DNA of 49,738 bases from Clostridium sp. CAG:411 (GTDB lineage: Bacteria; Bacillota; Clostridia; Lachnospirales; Lachnospiraceae): assembly GCA_000437275.1 (NCBI GenBank), contig FR899710.1:1-49738 (forward strand). Direction: 5' to 3'. This document shows positions 15,561 to 23,774 of the stretch, piece by piece. The notes beneath the pieces were generated by a model, which worked only from the letters and a program-made list of their open reading frames with translations, searched no databases and had not been told where the DNA came from. The translations under genes were made by a program, and so were the position numbers. Numbering within the stretch: position 1 is the first letter of the stretch; every line of letters starts with the position of its first letter.

Positions 15561-17297
15561 ATGGAATACAAGAGCATTTATGAATCATGGTTAGAGAACC
15601 CATATTTTGATGAAGCAACTAAGAAAGAGTTGGAGTCTATTAAAAACGATGAAAATGAAATTAAGGAGCGTTTTTACAAGGATCTTGAATTTGGTACAGC
15701 AGGATTGCGTGGTATTATTGGTGCAGGAACCAACCGCATGAATGTTTATACAGTTCGTAAGGCAACACAGGGTCTTGCAAACTATATTAATAAGAAGGGA
15801 TTCGGTAATCAGGGTGTAGCAATTGCATTCGATTCCCGTCGCATGTCTCCTGAATTTGCAGATGAAGCTGCATTGTGTCTTGCTGCAAATGGCATCAAGG
15901 CATATGTATTTGAGTCACTAAGACCTACTCCTGAATTATCTTTTGCTGTTCGCCAATTAAAATGTATTGCTGGTATCAATATTACAGCTAGTCATAATCC
16001 ACCAGAATACAATGGATACAAAGTATACTGGGAAGATGGTGCACAGATTACACCACCTCATGATGGCGGTATCATGGCTGAAGTAAAAGCTGTAACAGAT
16101 TACAATACCGTAAAGACAATGGATAAGGCAGAAGCACAGGAAAAAGGGTTATATGAAACCATTGGAGCTGCAATTGATGACAAGTACATGGAAGCATTAA
16201 AGAAGCAGGTTATTCACTGGGATAGTATCAAAGAAGCACAGAAGGATCTTAAAATTGTTTATACGCCACTTCATGGAACTGGTAATATTCCTGCAAGACG
16301 TGTATTAAAGGAAATCGGATTTGAAAATGTATATGTGGTACCAGAGCAGGAATTACCAGATGGTGAATTCCCAACTGTAAGTTATCCAAACCCAGAAGCA
16401 GCAGAAGCATTCGAATTGGCATTAAAGCTTGCAAAGGAAAAGGATGCAGATTTAGTATTGGCAACAGATCCAGATGCAGACCGTTTGGGTGTATATGTTA
16501 AGGATACAAAGTCTGGCGAATACATTACATTGACAGGTAATATGTCAGGTTGTCTTTTGGCAGATTATGAAATCAGCCAGAGAAAGGAAAAAGACGGAAA
16601 GCTTCCTGAAGATGGTGCTTTAATTAAGACAATCGTAACTTCTAATATGGCAGATGCCATTGCAAAATATTATGATGTGAAGTTGATTGAAGTATTAACA
16701 GGATTTAAGTTTATCGGACAGCAGATTTTAGGCTTTGAAAAGGCAGGAAAGGGAACTTACCTGTTTGGTTTCGAGGAAAGTTACGGATGCTTGATCGGAA
16801 CACATGCAAGAGATAAAGATGCGATTGTGGCTACTATGGCACTTTGTGAAGCAGCAGCCTACTACAAGACAAAGAATATGACATTGTGGGATGCTATGAT
16901 TGCAATGTATGAAAAGTATGGTTTCTACAAAGACGGTATCAAGGCAATCGGATTTGAAGGAATTGCAGGATTAGAGAAGATTCAGAATATTATGACAACA
17001 CTTAGAGAAAATACACCTGCTGAGATTGCTGGTTACAAGGTATTGTCCGCAAGAGATTATCAGGCAGATACTATTAAGGATATGGCAACTGGAGAGGTTA
17101 CACCTACTGGATTACCAAACTCAAATGTTCTTTACTATGATATGAGTGATAATGCATGGTTGTGTGCAAGACCTTCAGGAACAGAGCCAAAGATTAAATT
17201 CTACTATGGTGTAGTAGGAGAGTCTTTGGAAGATGCAGATGCTAAGTCAGCAGCGATGGCAGATGCCGTTGAAAAGATGATTAATGGGATGTTATAA
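15561..17297 (+). CDS. pgm: Phosphoglucomutase/phosphomannomutase
   Basis: 578 residues from ATG 15561 with TTAGGAGGAA upstream. It has the four family signatures: the phosphoserine loop TASHNPPEYNGY (Ser144), the metal site DPDADRLG (303-310), the sugar loop GFEESYGC and the phosphate loop RPSGTEPKIKFY. The length is typical of the group that includes Bacillus PgcA. It interconverts glucose-1-phosphate and glucose-6-phosphate and may act on mannose phosphates. Here it probably feeds glucose-1-P from maltodextrin breakdown (locus at 20.6-27.8 kb) into glycolysis and supplies glucose-1-P for envelope sugars. A terminator follows at 17398. Confidence 0.95.
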   Translation: MEYKSIYESWLENPYFDEATKKELESIKNDENEIKERFYKDLEFGTAGLRGIIGAGTNRMNVYTVRKATQGLANYINKKGFGNQGVAIAFDSRRMSPEFADEAALCLAANGIKAYVFESLRPTPELSFAVRQLKCIAGINITASHNPPEYNGYKVYWEDGAQITPPHDGGIMAEVKAVTDYNTVKTMDKAEAQEKGLYETIGAAIDDKYMEALKKQVIHWDSIKEAQKDLKIVYTPLHGTGNIPARRVLKEIGFENVYVVPEQELPDGEFPTVSYPNPEAAEAFELALKLAKEKDADLVLATDPDADRLGVYVKDTKSGEYITLTGNMSGCLLADYEISQRKEKDGKLPEDGALIKTIVTSNMADAIAKYYDVKLIEVLTGFKFIGQQILGFEKAGKGTYLFGFEESYGCLIGTHARDKDAIVATMALCEAAAYYKTKNMTLWDAMIAMYEKYGFYKDGIKAIGFEGIAGLEKIQNIMTTLRENTPAEIAGYKVLSARDYQADTIKDMATGEVTPTGLPNSNVLYYDMSDNAWLCARPSGTEPKIKFYYGVVGESLEDADAKSAAMADAVEKMINGML

Positions 17298-17397
17298 GTA
17301 GGGACATTTGCCCCTGGCATCGTGGAATAATATAGGAATGAAAATCACAGGCAGACGTTTACGGTTGTCATGTGGGTTAAAATCCAAACAGATAACC

Positions 17398-17430
17398 AAA
17401 AGAACTGCCGCGTTTTGCGGTAGTTCTTTT
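17398..17430 (+). terminator. Intrinsic terminator after phosphoglucomutase
   Basis: A 13-bp stem AAAGAACTGCCGC/GCGGTAGTTCTTT with loop GTTTT and a final T-run; one G.T pair. Confidence 0.9.
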
Positions 17431-17539
17431 GTTAAAGATAGAAAGTTATAAGGATGAGATGTAGTGAAGTGTAAAGTGAAGCTTGACGAAAAGGCATTGA
17501 GAAAAGATATGTTGCAATGCGACAAGGGAGAAATGATGA

Positions 17540-18322
17540 ATGGATTTACCAGCGTATAGAGATGAAACACAGGAATGGAATCATGCTTTGCTCTTGTATG
17601 ATTCTGCATTGAAAGAGATTGATACAAAATTACAGATTTTGAGTAATGAATTTAAACTAGAACATAAATACAATCCGATTGAGCATATTACTTCTCGTAT
17701 TAAATCTATGGAAAGTATTGCCAAGAAGATACGCAAAGATGGAAGGGAACTTACCGTAGAAAACATTGTACGTTATGTCAATGATGTTGCGGGCATTCGT
17801 GTAATCTGTTCCTTCATATCTGATATTTATCGTATAGCAGATGCGATTGCAAAACAGTCGGATGTAAAAGTATTAAAGGTTAAGGACTTTATTGTAAATC
17901 CTAAGCCGAATGGCTATCGGAGCTACCATATGATTGTGGCAATTCCTATTTTTTTATCAGACAAGGTGACGGATACAAAAGTGGAGATTCAAATACGGAC
18001 AATTGCCATGGATTTCTGGGCGAGTCTGGAACACAAAATATATTATAAATTTGAAGGAAATGCACCAGAACATATTCGGGAGGAGTTACGAGCCTGTTCG
18101 GAGATTACCGCAACGTTGGATAAGCGTATGCATGAATTGAATGAAGAAGTAAAACATATTAGTAATCCAAATGGATATGTAGATTATACATATTATAGTA
18201 CAGGGATGATTAAAGAAGAATATTATGGAACGTTGGCAGATGATGTGACGGAAACTGCCGCAGAAGAAGAAATAAAAGAGGATTTACAAGAAATAATAGA
18301 TAATCCATTTGCACTGCGATAG
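17540..18322 (+). CDS. Small alarmone synthetase (GTP pyrophosphokinase, RelA/SpoT family)
   Basis: 260 residues, start ATG 17540 nine bases after AAGGGAG. The protein carries only the synthetase domain: HKYNPIEHITSRIKSM, DVAGIRVICSF, NPKPNGYRSYHM and VEIQIRTIAMDFWASLEHKI are all conserved. There is no HD hydrolase, TGS or ACT domain, which places it with RelQ/RelP-type small synthetases that make (p)ppGpp from ATP and GDP/GTP. The last 60 residues are a variable acidic tail. Firmicutes use such proteins in envelope stress and nucleotide balance. It is monocistronic between two terminators. RelQ and RelP cannot be told apart from this sequence alone. Confidence 0.9.
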   Translation: MDLPAYRDETQEWNHALLLYDSALKEIDTKLQILSNEFKLEHKYNPIEHITSRIKSMESIAKKIRKDGRELTVENIVRYVNDVAGIRVICSFISDIYRIADAIAKQSDVKVLKVKDFIVNPKPNGYRSYHMIVAIPIFLSDKVTDTKVEIQIRTIAMDFWASLEHKIYYKFEGNAPEHIREELRACSEITATLDKRMHELNEEVKHISNPNGYVDYTYYSTGMIKEEYYGTLADDVTETAAEEEIKEDLQEIIDNPFALR

Positions 18323-18354
18323 CAGAAAAATGGATGGTGTATTGTTAAAAAGAA

Positions 18355-18396
18355 AAGACCGCATTGCTTAGTGATAGGCTAAGCCAATGTGGTCTT
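18355..18396. terminator. Bidirectional intrinsic terminator
   Basis: AAGACCGCATTGCTTAG pairs with CTAAGCCAATGTGGTCTT with one bulged C and one wobble pair. On the minus strand the stem is followed by TTTTCTTTTT, so it best serves the minus-strand surface gene while also ending the + strand alarmone gene. Confidence 0.8.
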
Positions 18397-18433
18397 ATCT
18401 ATTTTATAGGAAAGTGCGTCCTATAGAGTATTG

Positions 18434-18459
18434 ACGTGGACTTGTCCACGTTGTTTTTT
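18434..18459 (+). repeat. GTGGACTTGTCCA palindromic element, copy 2
   Basis: ACGTGGAC/GTCCACGT is an 8-bp perfect palindrome around TT, followed by TG and six T. It shares GTGGACTTGTCCA plus TTGTT with the element at 9629. Here the T-run makes it terminator-like on the + strand, downstream of the stronger hairpin at 18355. A backup terminator or a small dispersed palindrome are both possible. Confidence 0.5.
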
Positions 18460-18476
18460 GTTAGGAAATATATTCT

Positions 18477-20036
18477 TTAGCTTACTGTAATTTTTACCTT
18501 TTTTGTAATGTTACTGCCATCCGTTGTTTTTACAGAAATGGTACATTTGCCCTTTTGTATACCAGTTACTTTCCCAGAAGAAGTAACGGTAGCAATTTTT
18601 TTATTGCTGGAAACATATTTCAAACTTTTATTTGTAGCGTTAGAAGGAGAAACGGTGGCAGAAATTTTCGCAGATTTCCCCTTCTTTATAGAAAGTGATG
18701 CCTTTTTGAGTGTTATTTTTTTGACAAGGATTTTCTTTTGTTTAACGGTTATCTTTTTTGAGGTCTTGTAAGTGCCGTCTGTAGATGTAACTGTAATAGT
18801 AACGCTACCCGCTTTTATTCCTGTGATAACACCATTTTGTGTAATGGTAGCAATTTTTGTGTTGCTGCATTTCCACTGGAAAGAAAGGTCACTAAAAAGT
18901 GCTTTCTCTTCTTCTGTAAAGTTGACAGGAACAACCTCAGCAGTTATTTTGGAACCTGTCTTTACAGAACTAGGTGCGGAAATAGAAACTGCTTTTTTGG
19001 AAGGCTGTTGTGTAACGGTAGGAGTAGGTGTTGCCCCCTTTTGTACAACAATGTAGGTGCCAGCGGCATAAGCATAAAATTGATAATGTTGATTGTCAAT
19101 TGCTTTTCCCTGACATACGCCATCAATGGTTTGCAAATTAGGAGTATAGTATACAGATACATTTGCAGCGGAATAATTTTCGGGCAGGGAAATAGTTGTC
19201 TTTAACGGATGATCATGACTGAAACTGAAGTCCGTAACATCTAAGTGAAATCCGTAATAATTGGTAACATCGGAAATGCTGTTCATAACAGAGGACAGCT
19301 CCGATGTTGTTCTTGGTTTTGCGGTTGGATTTACATGGTGTCCATAGGACTGTCCAGCAAGATCAATTGTAAGTTTGGATATAAAAGAATTAAAATCTAC
19401 ATAGGTAGATAAATCCATTGTGTTTTCGTTTTCTTTTTTCTGCCACTTTGCATAAAGTGTTAGGTTGTCTTTGATGCGTTCTGTGGAATAAAATTCATTT
19501 GTAAAGGTCGCATCGGTGAACCATCCTCGGAACCAGTAACCCTGTTTTTGCGGATTAGATGGAAGTGTGATGGTAGAACCTGGTGCAATATTGGTAATTG
19601 GCGGCGTGTAACTTCCACCATCATTTTCAAAGGTAATCTGATAAAAAATTGGTTGTGTGCTTCCAGCGTAGGTAACGGTACAACTGGCGGTTTTGCCATT
19701 GTAATAGGCAGAAATCGTATACTCGCCAGGAGTCGTAATCGTTAAGTCGGAAGAAAACAAATAATCGGAAATAATCTGTAAGCTGCCATCCTCATACATG
19801 GCAGTTACAACAAAATCCTTTTGTGATAATGTGACAGGTTCTGTAATTTCCTTGCCAACATACTTCATAAACAATGCAGTGATGGAAGGAGCGGAAGTTG
19901 TTTCAGCAGCACATACTACATTATTATTAAAAGGAATTGGTATGTCTGAAAGAAAAAAGCAGGACTCTACTGTCAATATTCCAATTCCAAAACCGCACAG
20001 TACCCCCTGTAATAAACTGTGTTTTCGTTTGTTCAT
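18477..20036 (-). CDS. Secreted surface protein with Ig-like (Big) and InlB-type repeats
   Basis: 519 residues on the minus strand, start at 20036 with AAGGGGGA upstream. The N-terminus has a basic start and a hydrophobic stretch (signal peptide or anchor, roughly residues 1-45). Next is an Ig-like domain (about 50-125), and then an InlB B-repeat ending in GWFTDATFTNEFYS...LTLYAKWQ (about 130-205). A serine/threonine-rich central region follows. Two C-terminal Big_2 domains have the hallmarks SNTKIATITQNGVITGIKAG and SNKKIATVTSSGKVTGIQKG. There is no LPXTG sorting signal. Such proteins bind carbohydrate or host surfaces. It is convergent with the alarmone gene and divergent from malQ. Confidence 0.85.
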   Translation of the reverse strand: MNKRKHSLLQGVLCGFGIGILTVESCFFLSDIPIPFNNNVVCAAETTSAPSITALFMKYVGKEITEPVTLSQKDFVVTAMYEDGSLQIISDYLFSSDLTITTPGEYTISAYYNGKTASCTVTYAGSTQPIFYQITFENDGGSYTPPITNIAPGSTITLPSNPQKQGYWFRGWFTDATFTNEFYSTERIKDNLTLYAKWQKKENENTMDLSTYVDFNSFISKLTIDLAGQSYGHHVNPTAKPRTTSELSSVMNSISDVTNYYGFHLDVTDFSFSHDHPLKTTISLPENYSAANVSVYYTPNLQTIDGVCQGKAIDNQHYQFYAYAAGTYIVVQKGATPTPTVTQQPSKKAVSISAPSSVKTGSKITAEVVPVNFTEEEKALFSDLSFQWKCSNTKIATITQNGVITGIKAGSVTITVTSTDGTYKTSKKITVKQKKILVKKITLKKASLSIKKGKSAKISATVSPSNATNKSLKYVSSNKKIATVTSSGKVTGIQKGKCTISVKTTDGSNITKKVKITVS

Positions 20037-20542
20037 AAAATATTCCCCCTTAAACTTTATAGAACATTATTTTTATGTGACTAAATTTGCCATTTGCGTT
20101 ACTTCATTAATAATATCGACCTGTTTGGTGTTTAAACTGATTTTTCCATGGGATATTTTGAGAAAAATTTCATTAATAACTATGATTTCATACAGACCTT
20201 TCATAAATAACACTTCTTAGTTTGCATATTTTAAATATGAATAATTTATGAACGCTCAAAAAATGGGATGTTTGGATGTAGATATAGACCAGTTTTGCTT
20301 ATTTCTAAAAGTATTTTCCTTTCTTTTACCACTAAAAATATAGTTTTAAATGGTAGATTTTAAACAAAAAAAGGGCCAAAGGCAAAGAAATTCCCAAAAA
20401 ACGCCCCTGAAATAGAAAATATGACGAGGTCTGACACAGAAAAATCACAAAAACGGAAAAAGTTTATGCAAAATATAACAAAACGACAGACAAAATATGG
20501 AAGTTGACTATAAAAAATTACCAATAAGAAAGAAAAAACGTA
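20037..20542. other. Divergent intergenic region between the surface gene and malQ
   Basis: About 500 bases with no supported gene. The start of the minus-strand gene (AAGGGGGA at about 20043-20050, read on the minus strand) lies at one end. A small ORF of 28 codons at 20421 has no ribosome site. No long inverted repeat or CcpA-like palindrome was seen. The malQ promoter lies at 20543. Confidence 0.5.
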
Positions 20543-20571
20543 TTGACAAATATTAAAATTTGCGATACTAT
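20543..20571 (+). promoter_or_regulatory. Promoter of the malQ operon
   Basis: TTGACA (20543-20548), a 17-bp spacer and TACTAT (20566-20571) predict a start near 20578, giving a leader of about 44 nt before malQ. Confidence 0.8.
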
Positions 20572-20621
20572 ATATGTAGTTTTTATGAACAGTATTTTAA
20601 GGAATTTGGAGAAAAATGTAA

Positions 20622-22169
20622 ATGAGTAAAAATGTACAGAGCCTCGGCAGAGGGGCAGGAATTTTGCTTCCAATCAGCAGCCTTCCTTCCAAGTATGGTA
20701 TAGGAACGTTCGGACAGGAAGCGTATCGATTTGTAGACCAGTTGGTAGATGCACAGCAGACATTTTGGCAGGTGCTTCCAGTTGGGCCAACGAGTTTCGG
20801 AGACAGTCCGTACCAATCATTTTCTGCGTTTGCAGGAAATCCATATTTTATCGACTTAGAATATTTGGTACAAGAAGGATTATTGACAAAAGAAGATATA
20901 GCGAGCAGAGAGTGGGGAGTAGAACCTTCCGATGTCGCTTATGCTACAATCTACAATAATCGTTTCGATGTGCTTAGAATCGCTTATAACAACAGCGAGC
21001 ATAAAGACACTGATGAATATGTAGAGTTTTGTGAAAATAATACATATTGGCTTGATGATTATAGTTTTTATATGGCATTAAAGAACAAGTTTGACAACAA
21101 ATCTTGGAGTGATTGGGACGAGGATATTAAGTTCCGTAAGCAGGATGCGTTGGACAAGTATCAGAAGGAATTACAGGATGATATTGATTTCTGGAAATTC
21201 TGTCAGTTCAAATTCTATGCACAGTGGATGGAATTAAAAGAGTATGCCAACGAAAAGGGAATTCAGATTATTGGAGATATTCCACTTTATGTATCTATGG
21301 ATAGTTCAGATGTATGGGTACATGGAAGATTATTTGAATTAGATGAACGCAAAAATCCAATCAATGTGGCGGGAGTACCACCAGATTGTTTCTCAGAGAC
21401 AGGACAAAGATGGGGAAACCCATTGTATGATTGGGATGCCATGGAAAAAGAAAACTTTACATGGTGGCGTGAGCGTATGAAAGCAAACGCAGCGTTGTAT
21501 GATGTGATTCGTATCGACCACTTTATTGGGGTTGTTCGATATTATAGAATTCCAAGTGAGTGTCCAACTGCTATGGAAGGAGCTTGGAAAAAGGGACCAG
21601 GAAAGAAACTTACAGACGCAATTCAAGAATCAATCGGAGAATCAAAGATTATTGCAGAAGATTTAGGATTGGTTGTTCAGAGCGTTCGTGACTTGATGGA
21701 AGAGACAGGCTGGCCTGGTATGAAGATTATGCAGTTTGCATTTGATGGATCAAATGTAAATAGCAATTTGCCTCATACATATACAAACAGCAATGTATTA
21801 GTATATGGAGGTACACATGACAATGAAACTTTAGTTGGTTTCTTTGATGGCTTGGAAGAAGAGGATATGGAATATGCTTACAAATATTTAGGCGTATCTT
21901 CTAAGAAAGAAGTTCCCCGTGCAGTTATCCGTTCTGCATACGCATCTACAGCAGATGTGGCAATTATGCAAATGCAGGATATATTGGAATTAGATAATAC
22001 AGCACGTATGAATTTACCTTCTTCGGTTGGTCAAAACTGGAGATGGAGATTGCTTCCAGGACAGTTCACAGAAGAACATATGGATTGGTTGAAAGATTTG
22101 GCTGAGACATATGGAAGAGAATTGGACAAGCCAGAGATACAAGAAGAGACAGGTGCTGAAGAAGAGTAA
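20622..22169 (+). CDS. malQ: 4-alpha-glucanotransferase (amylomaltase)
   Basis: 515 residues from ATG 20622. GH77 landmarks are present: GAGILLPISSLPSKYGIGTFG near the N-terminus, FWQVLPVGPTSFGDSPYQ, GDIPLYVSMDSSDVW, the nucleophile region YDVIRIDHFIG, the acid/base region IIAEDLGL and the THDNETLVGFF segment. The enzyme transfers glucan chains between maltodextrins and releases glucose. It is first in a locus with a maltodextrin-type ABC importer and an amylase, so its substrates are probably imported maltooligosaccharides. It has a strong promoter and a short leader. The C-terminal acidic tail is not conserved in the family. Confidence 0.94.
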   Translation: MSKNVQSLGRGAGILLPISSLPSKYGIGTFGQEAYRFVDQLVDAQQTFWQVLPVGPTSFGDSPYQSFSAFAGNPYFIDLEYLVQEGLLTKEDIASREWGVEPSDVAYATIYNNRFDVLRIAYNNSEHKDTDEYVEFCENNTYWLDDYSFYMALKNKFDNKSWSDWDEDIKFRKQDALDKYQKELQDDIDFWKFCQFKFYAQWMELKEYANEKGIQIIGDIPLYVSMDSSDVWVHGRLFELDERKNPINVAGVPPDCFSETGQRWGNPLYDWDAMEKENFTWWRERMKANAALYDVIRIDHFIGVVRYYRIPSECPTAMEGAWKKGPGKKLTDAIQESIGESKIIAEDLGLVVQSVRDLMEETGWPGMKIMQFAFDGSNVNSNLPHTYTNSNVLVYGGTHDNETLVGFFDGLEEEDMEYAYKYLGVSSKKEVPRAVIRSAYASTADVAIMQMQDILELDNTARMNLPSSVGQNWRWRLLPGQFTEEHMDWLKDLAETYGRELDKPEIQEETGAEEE

Positions 22170-22189
22170 GATGTTAGTTAATGGGTGAT

Positions 22190-22215
22190 TATAATATACA
22201 TAGCGTATATTTATA
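22190..22215 (+). promoter_or_regulatory. Possible promoter/hairpin before the binding-protein gene
   Basis: A TATAAT at 22190-22195 overlaps an AT-rich inverted repeat (TATAATATAC about 22190-22199 with GTATATTTATA). No good -35 is seen at 17 bp. It could give extra transcription of the abundant binding protein or stabilise its mRNA. Confidence 0.35.
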
Positions 22216-22251
22216 ATAAAAATTATATTTATAAGAAAGAGGTAGAAGGTT

Positions 22252-23571
22252 ATGAAGAAAAGAACAAAACTTGTAGCATTGCTTATGGCTATGGTCCTTG
22301 TTATGGGGTCTATGACAGCTTGTGGTGGAGATGATAGTAAGAGTGATAACAATAATACATCATCAGATGACAACAAGAAGACAGAAACACAGGACGTAAC
22401 CCTTACAGTATGGGCTCCACAGGAAGATCAGAAAGACTACTCTGATGTAGACAGCAAGTTCGGTGGCAAGAAGTTACTTGAGTACATGTGTGATCAGTTC
22501 AACGAAGAGCATCCAGAATGGAACATCACATTCAAGTATGCAGTTTGTGGTGAAGACGTTGCTAAGGATGAGGTTACAAAGGACGTTGCAGCAGCAGCAG
22601 ATGTTTATATGTATGCTGGTGACCAGGTTAAGACATTAGTAGATGCAGGTGCACTTCTTCCAATCGCTGATCAGCAATTAACAGATGTTAAGGAAAACAA
22701 TGCAGAGAACGCTTTAACTGCTGTAACAGTTGATAATAAGGTATATGGTGTTCCTTATACTCCAAATACATGGTTCTTATACTATGATAAGAGCAAATAC
22801 TCTGAAGAAGAGGTTAAGTCATTAGACACTATGTTAGCTAAGGATCTTGGAAAGTGTAAATATAACTTTGCTATGGACTTGGATAACGGTTGGTATATCG
22901 GTGGATTCTTCGCTGCATCAGGAACAAATGTCTTTGAAAGAGTTAGTGATTCAGAATGCAAGAGTTCAATCAACGATGAAAGTGGTTTAGGAGCTGCAAA
23001 GGCAATTTTAGCTCTTACTCAGAACAAGAAAGTATTATGTGATAACGATGCTCAGGTTGCTATGTCTAACGCTAAGAAGGGTAACTGTGCTGCATTCTGT
23101 AGTGGTACATGGAGTGCTGCTGACGCTAAGAAGGCATATGGCGATAACTATGCTGCAGCTAAGCTTCCTTCAGTTACAATCAATGGCAAAGAAGTTCAGT
23201 TGAACTCAGTTGGTAGTTACAAGTATGTTGGTGTAAACCCTAACACAGAAAATGCTCAGGCAGCTCAGGCATTAGCTATTTACTTAGCTTCTGAACAGTG
23301 CCAGTTAGACCGTTTTACAGCAAGAGGTGTATCACCTACATGGGCAGGATTATCTGATCAGGTTAAGGATGACGTTGCTACAGCAGCTCAGGCAGAACAG
23401 CTTCAGTATATGTATATCACACCACTTGATGGAACATTTAACAACAACTACTGGACAACATTAGAGTCTCTTGGTAAGGGAATGCTTAACAAAGAAATTA
23501 CTGACAAGAACTTACAGAAACAGTTAGATCAGGCTGCTAAGAACATGGTTACAGATATTACTAAGAAGTAA
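22252..23571 (+). CDS. Maltodextrin-type ABC transporter substrate-binding lipoprotein
   Basis: 439 residues from ATG 22252 with AAGAGGTAGAAGG upstream. The signal peptide ends in lipobox MTAC with Cys24. The mature part has the group I sugar-binding fold: VTLTVWAPQED, FNEEHPEWNITFKYAV, NKVYGVPYTPNTWFLYYDKSK. MalE/MdxE-type proteins bind maltodextrins and present them to the MalF/MalG channel that follows. The codons here are clearly biased (many AAC, GAC and GCT), unlike neighbours such as the amylase gene, which fits strong expression. The ATPase gene is absent, so a shared MsmK/MsmX-type ATPase elsewhere is likely. Confidence 0.9.
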   Translation: MKKRTKLVALLMAMVLVMGSMTACGGDDSKSDNNNTSSDDNKKTETQDVTLTVWAPQEDQKDYSDVDSKFGGKKLLEYMCDQFNEEHPEWNITFKYAVCGEDVAKDEVTKDVAAAADVYMYAGDQVKTLVDAGALLPIADQQLTDVKENNAENALTAVTVDNKVYGVPYTPNTWFLYYDKSKYSEEEVKSLDTMLAKDLGKCKYNFAMDLDNGWYIGGFFAASGTNVFERVSDSECKSSINDESGLGAAKAILALTQNKKVLCDNDAQVAMSNAKKGNCAAFCSGTWSAADAKKAYGDNYAAAKLPSVTINGKEVQLNSVGSYKYVGVNPNTENAQAAQALAIYLASEQCQLDRFTARGVSPTWAGLSDQVKDDVATAAQAEQLQYMYITPLDGTFNNNYWTTLESLGKGMLNKEITDKNLQKQLDQAAKNMVTDITKK

Positions 23572-23608
23572 TTTATGGATTATATTATTTTAAATTAAAT
23601 CTTTATTA

Positions 23609-23642
23609 GTAGTTTCCCTACTCGTGAGGGTAGGGAAATTAC
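23609..23642 (+). promoter_or_regulatory. Strong intercistronic hairpin after the binding-protein gene
   Basis: A 13-bp stem GTAGTTTCCCTAC (23609-23621) / GTAGGGAAATTAC (23630-23642) with one wobble pair and an 8-nt loop. No U-tract follows. A hairpin in this position commonly protects the mRNA of the abundant binding protein or weakens expression of the permeases. Confidence 0.65.
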
Positions 23643-23669
23643 TTTGTAAAGAAAAAGGTCTTTGCACAT

Positions 23670-23745
23670 AGTGTGGAGCAACATTCAAAAATGAGATGTT
23701 TCGTCTACACTTAGACCACTGTGGTTGAGTATAAACGAAACATCT
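23670..23745 (+). promoter_or_regulatory. Potential H-type pseudoknot before malF
   Basis: AGTGTGG (23670-23676) pairs with CTACACT (23705-23711). AGATGTTTCGT (23694-23704) pairs perfectly with ACGAAACATCT (23735-23745). The two stems cross and the inner strands are adjacent with no spacer, the arrangement of an H-type pseudoknot. The second stem ends about nine bases before the AAGGAGG ribosome site of malF. A role in setting malF translation is an inference. Confidence 0.4.
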
Positions 23746-23774
23746 TATTAGAAGGTAAGGAGGAAACAACAGAA

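Noticed and set aside
20421..20507. 28-residue ORF in the malQ intergenic region
   Set aside because: No ribosome site, very basic low-complexity sequence, and no sign of conservation visible here.
23721..23774. Upstream GTG start for malF adding 18 residues
   Set aside because: It lies within the predicted pseudoknot and has no Shine-Dalgarno. ATG 23775 follows AAGGAGG and gives a typical N-terminus.
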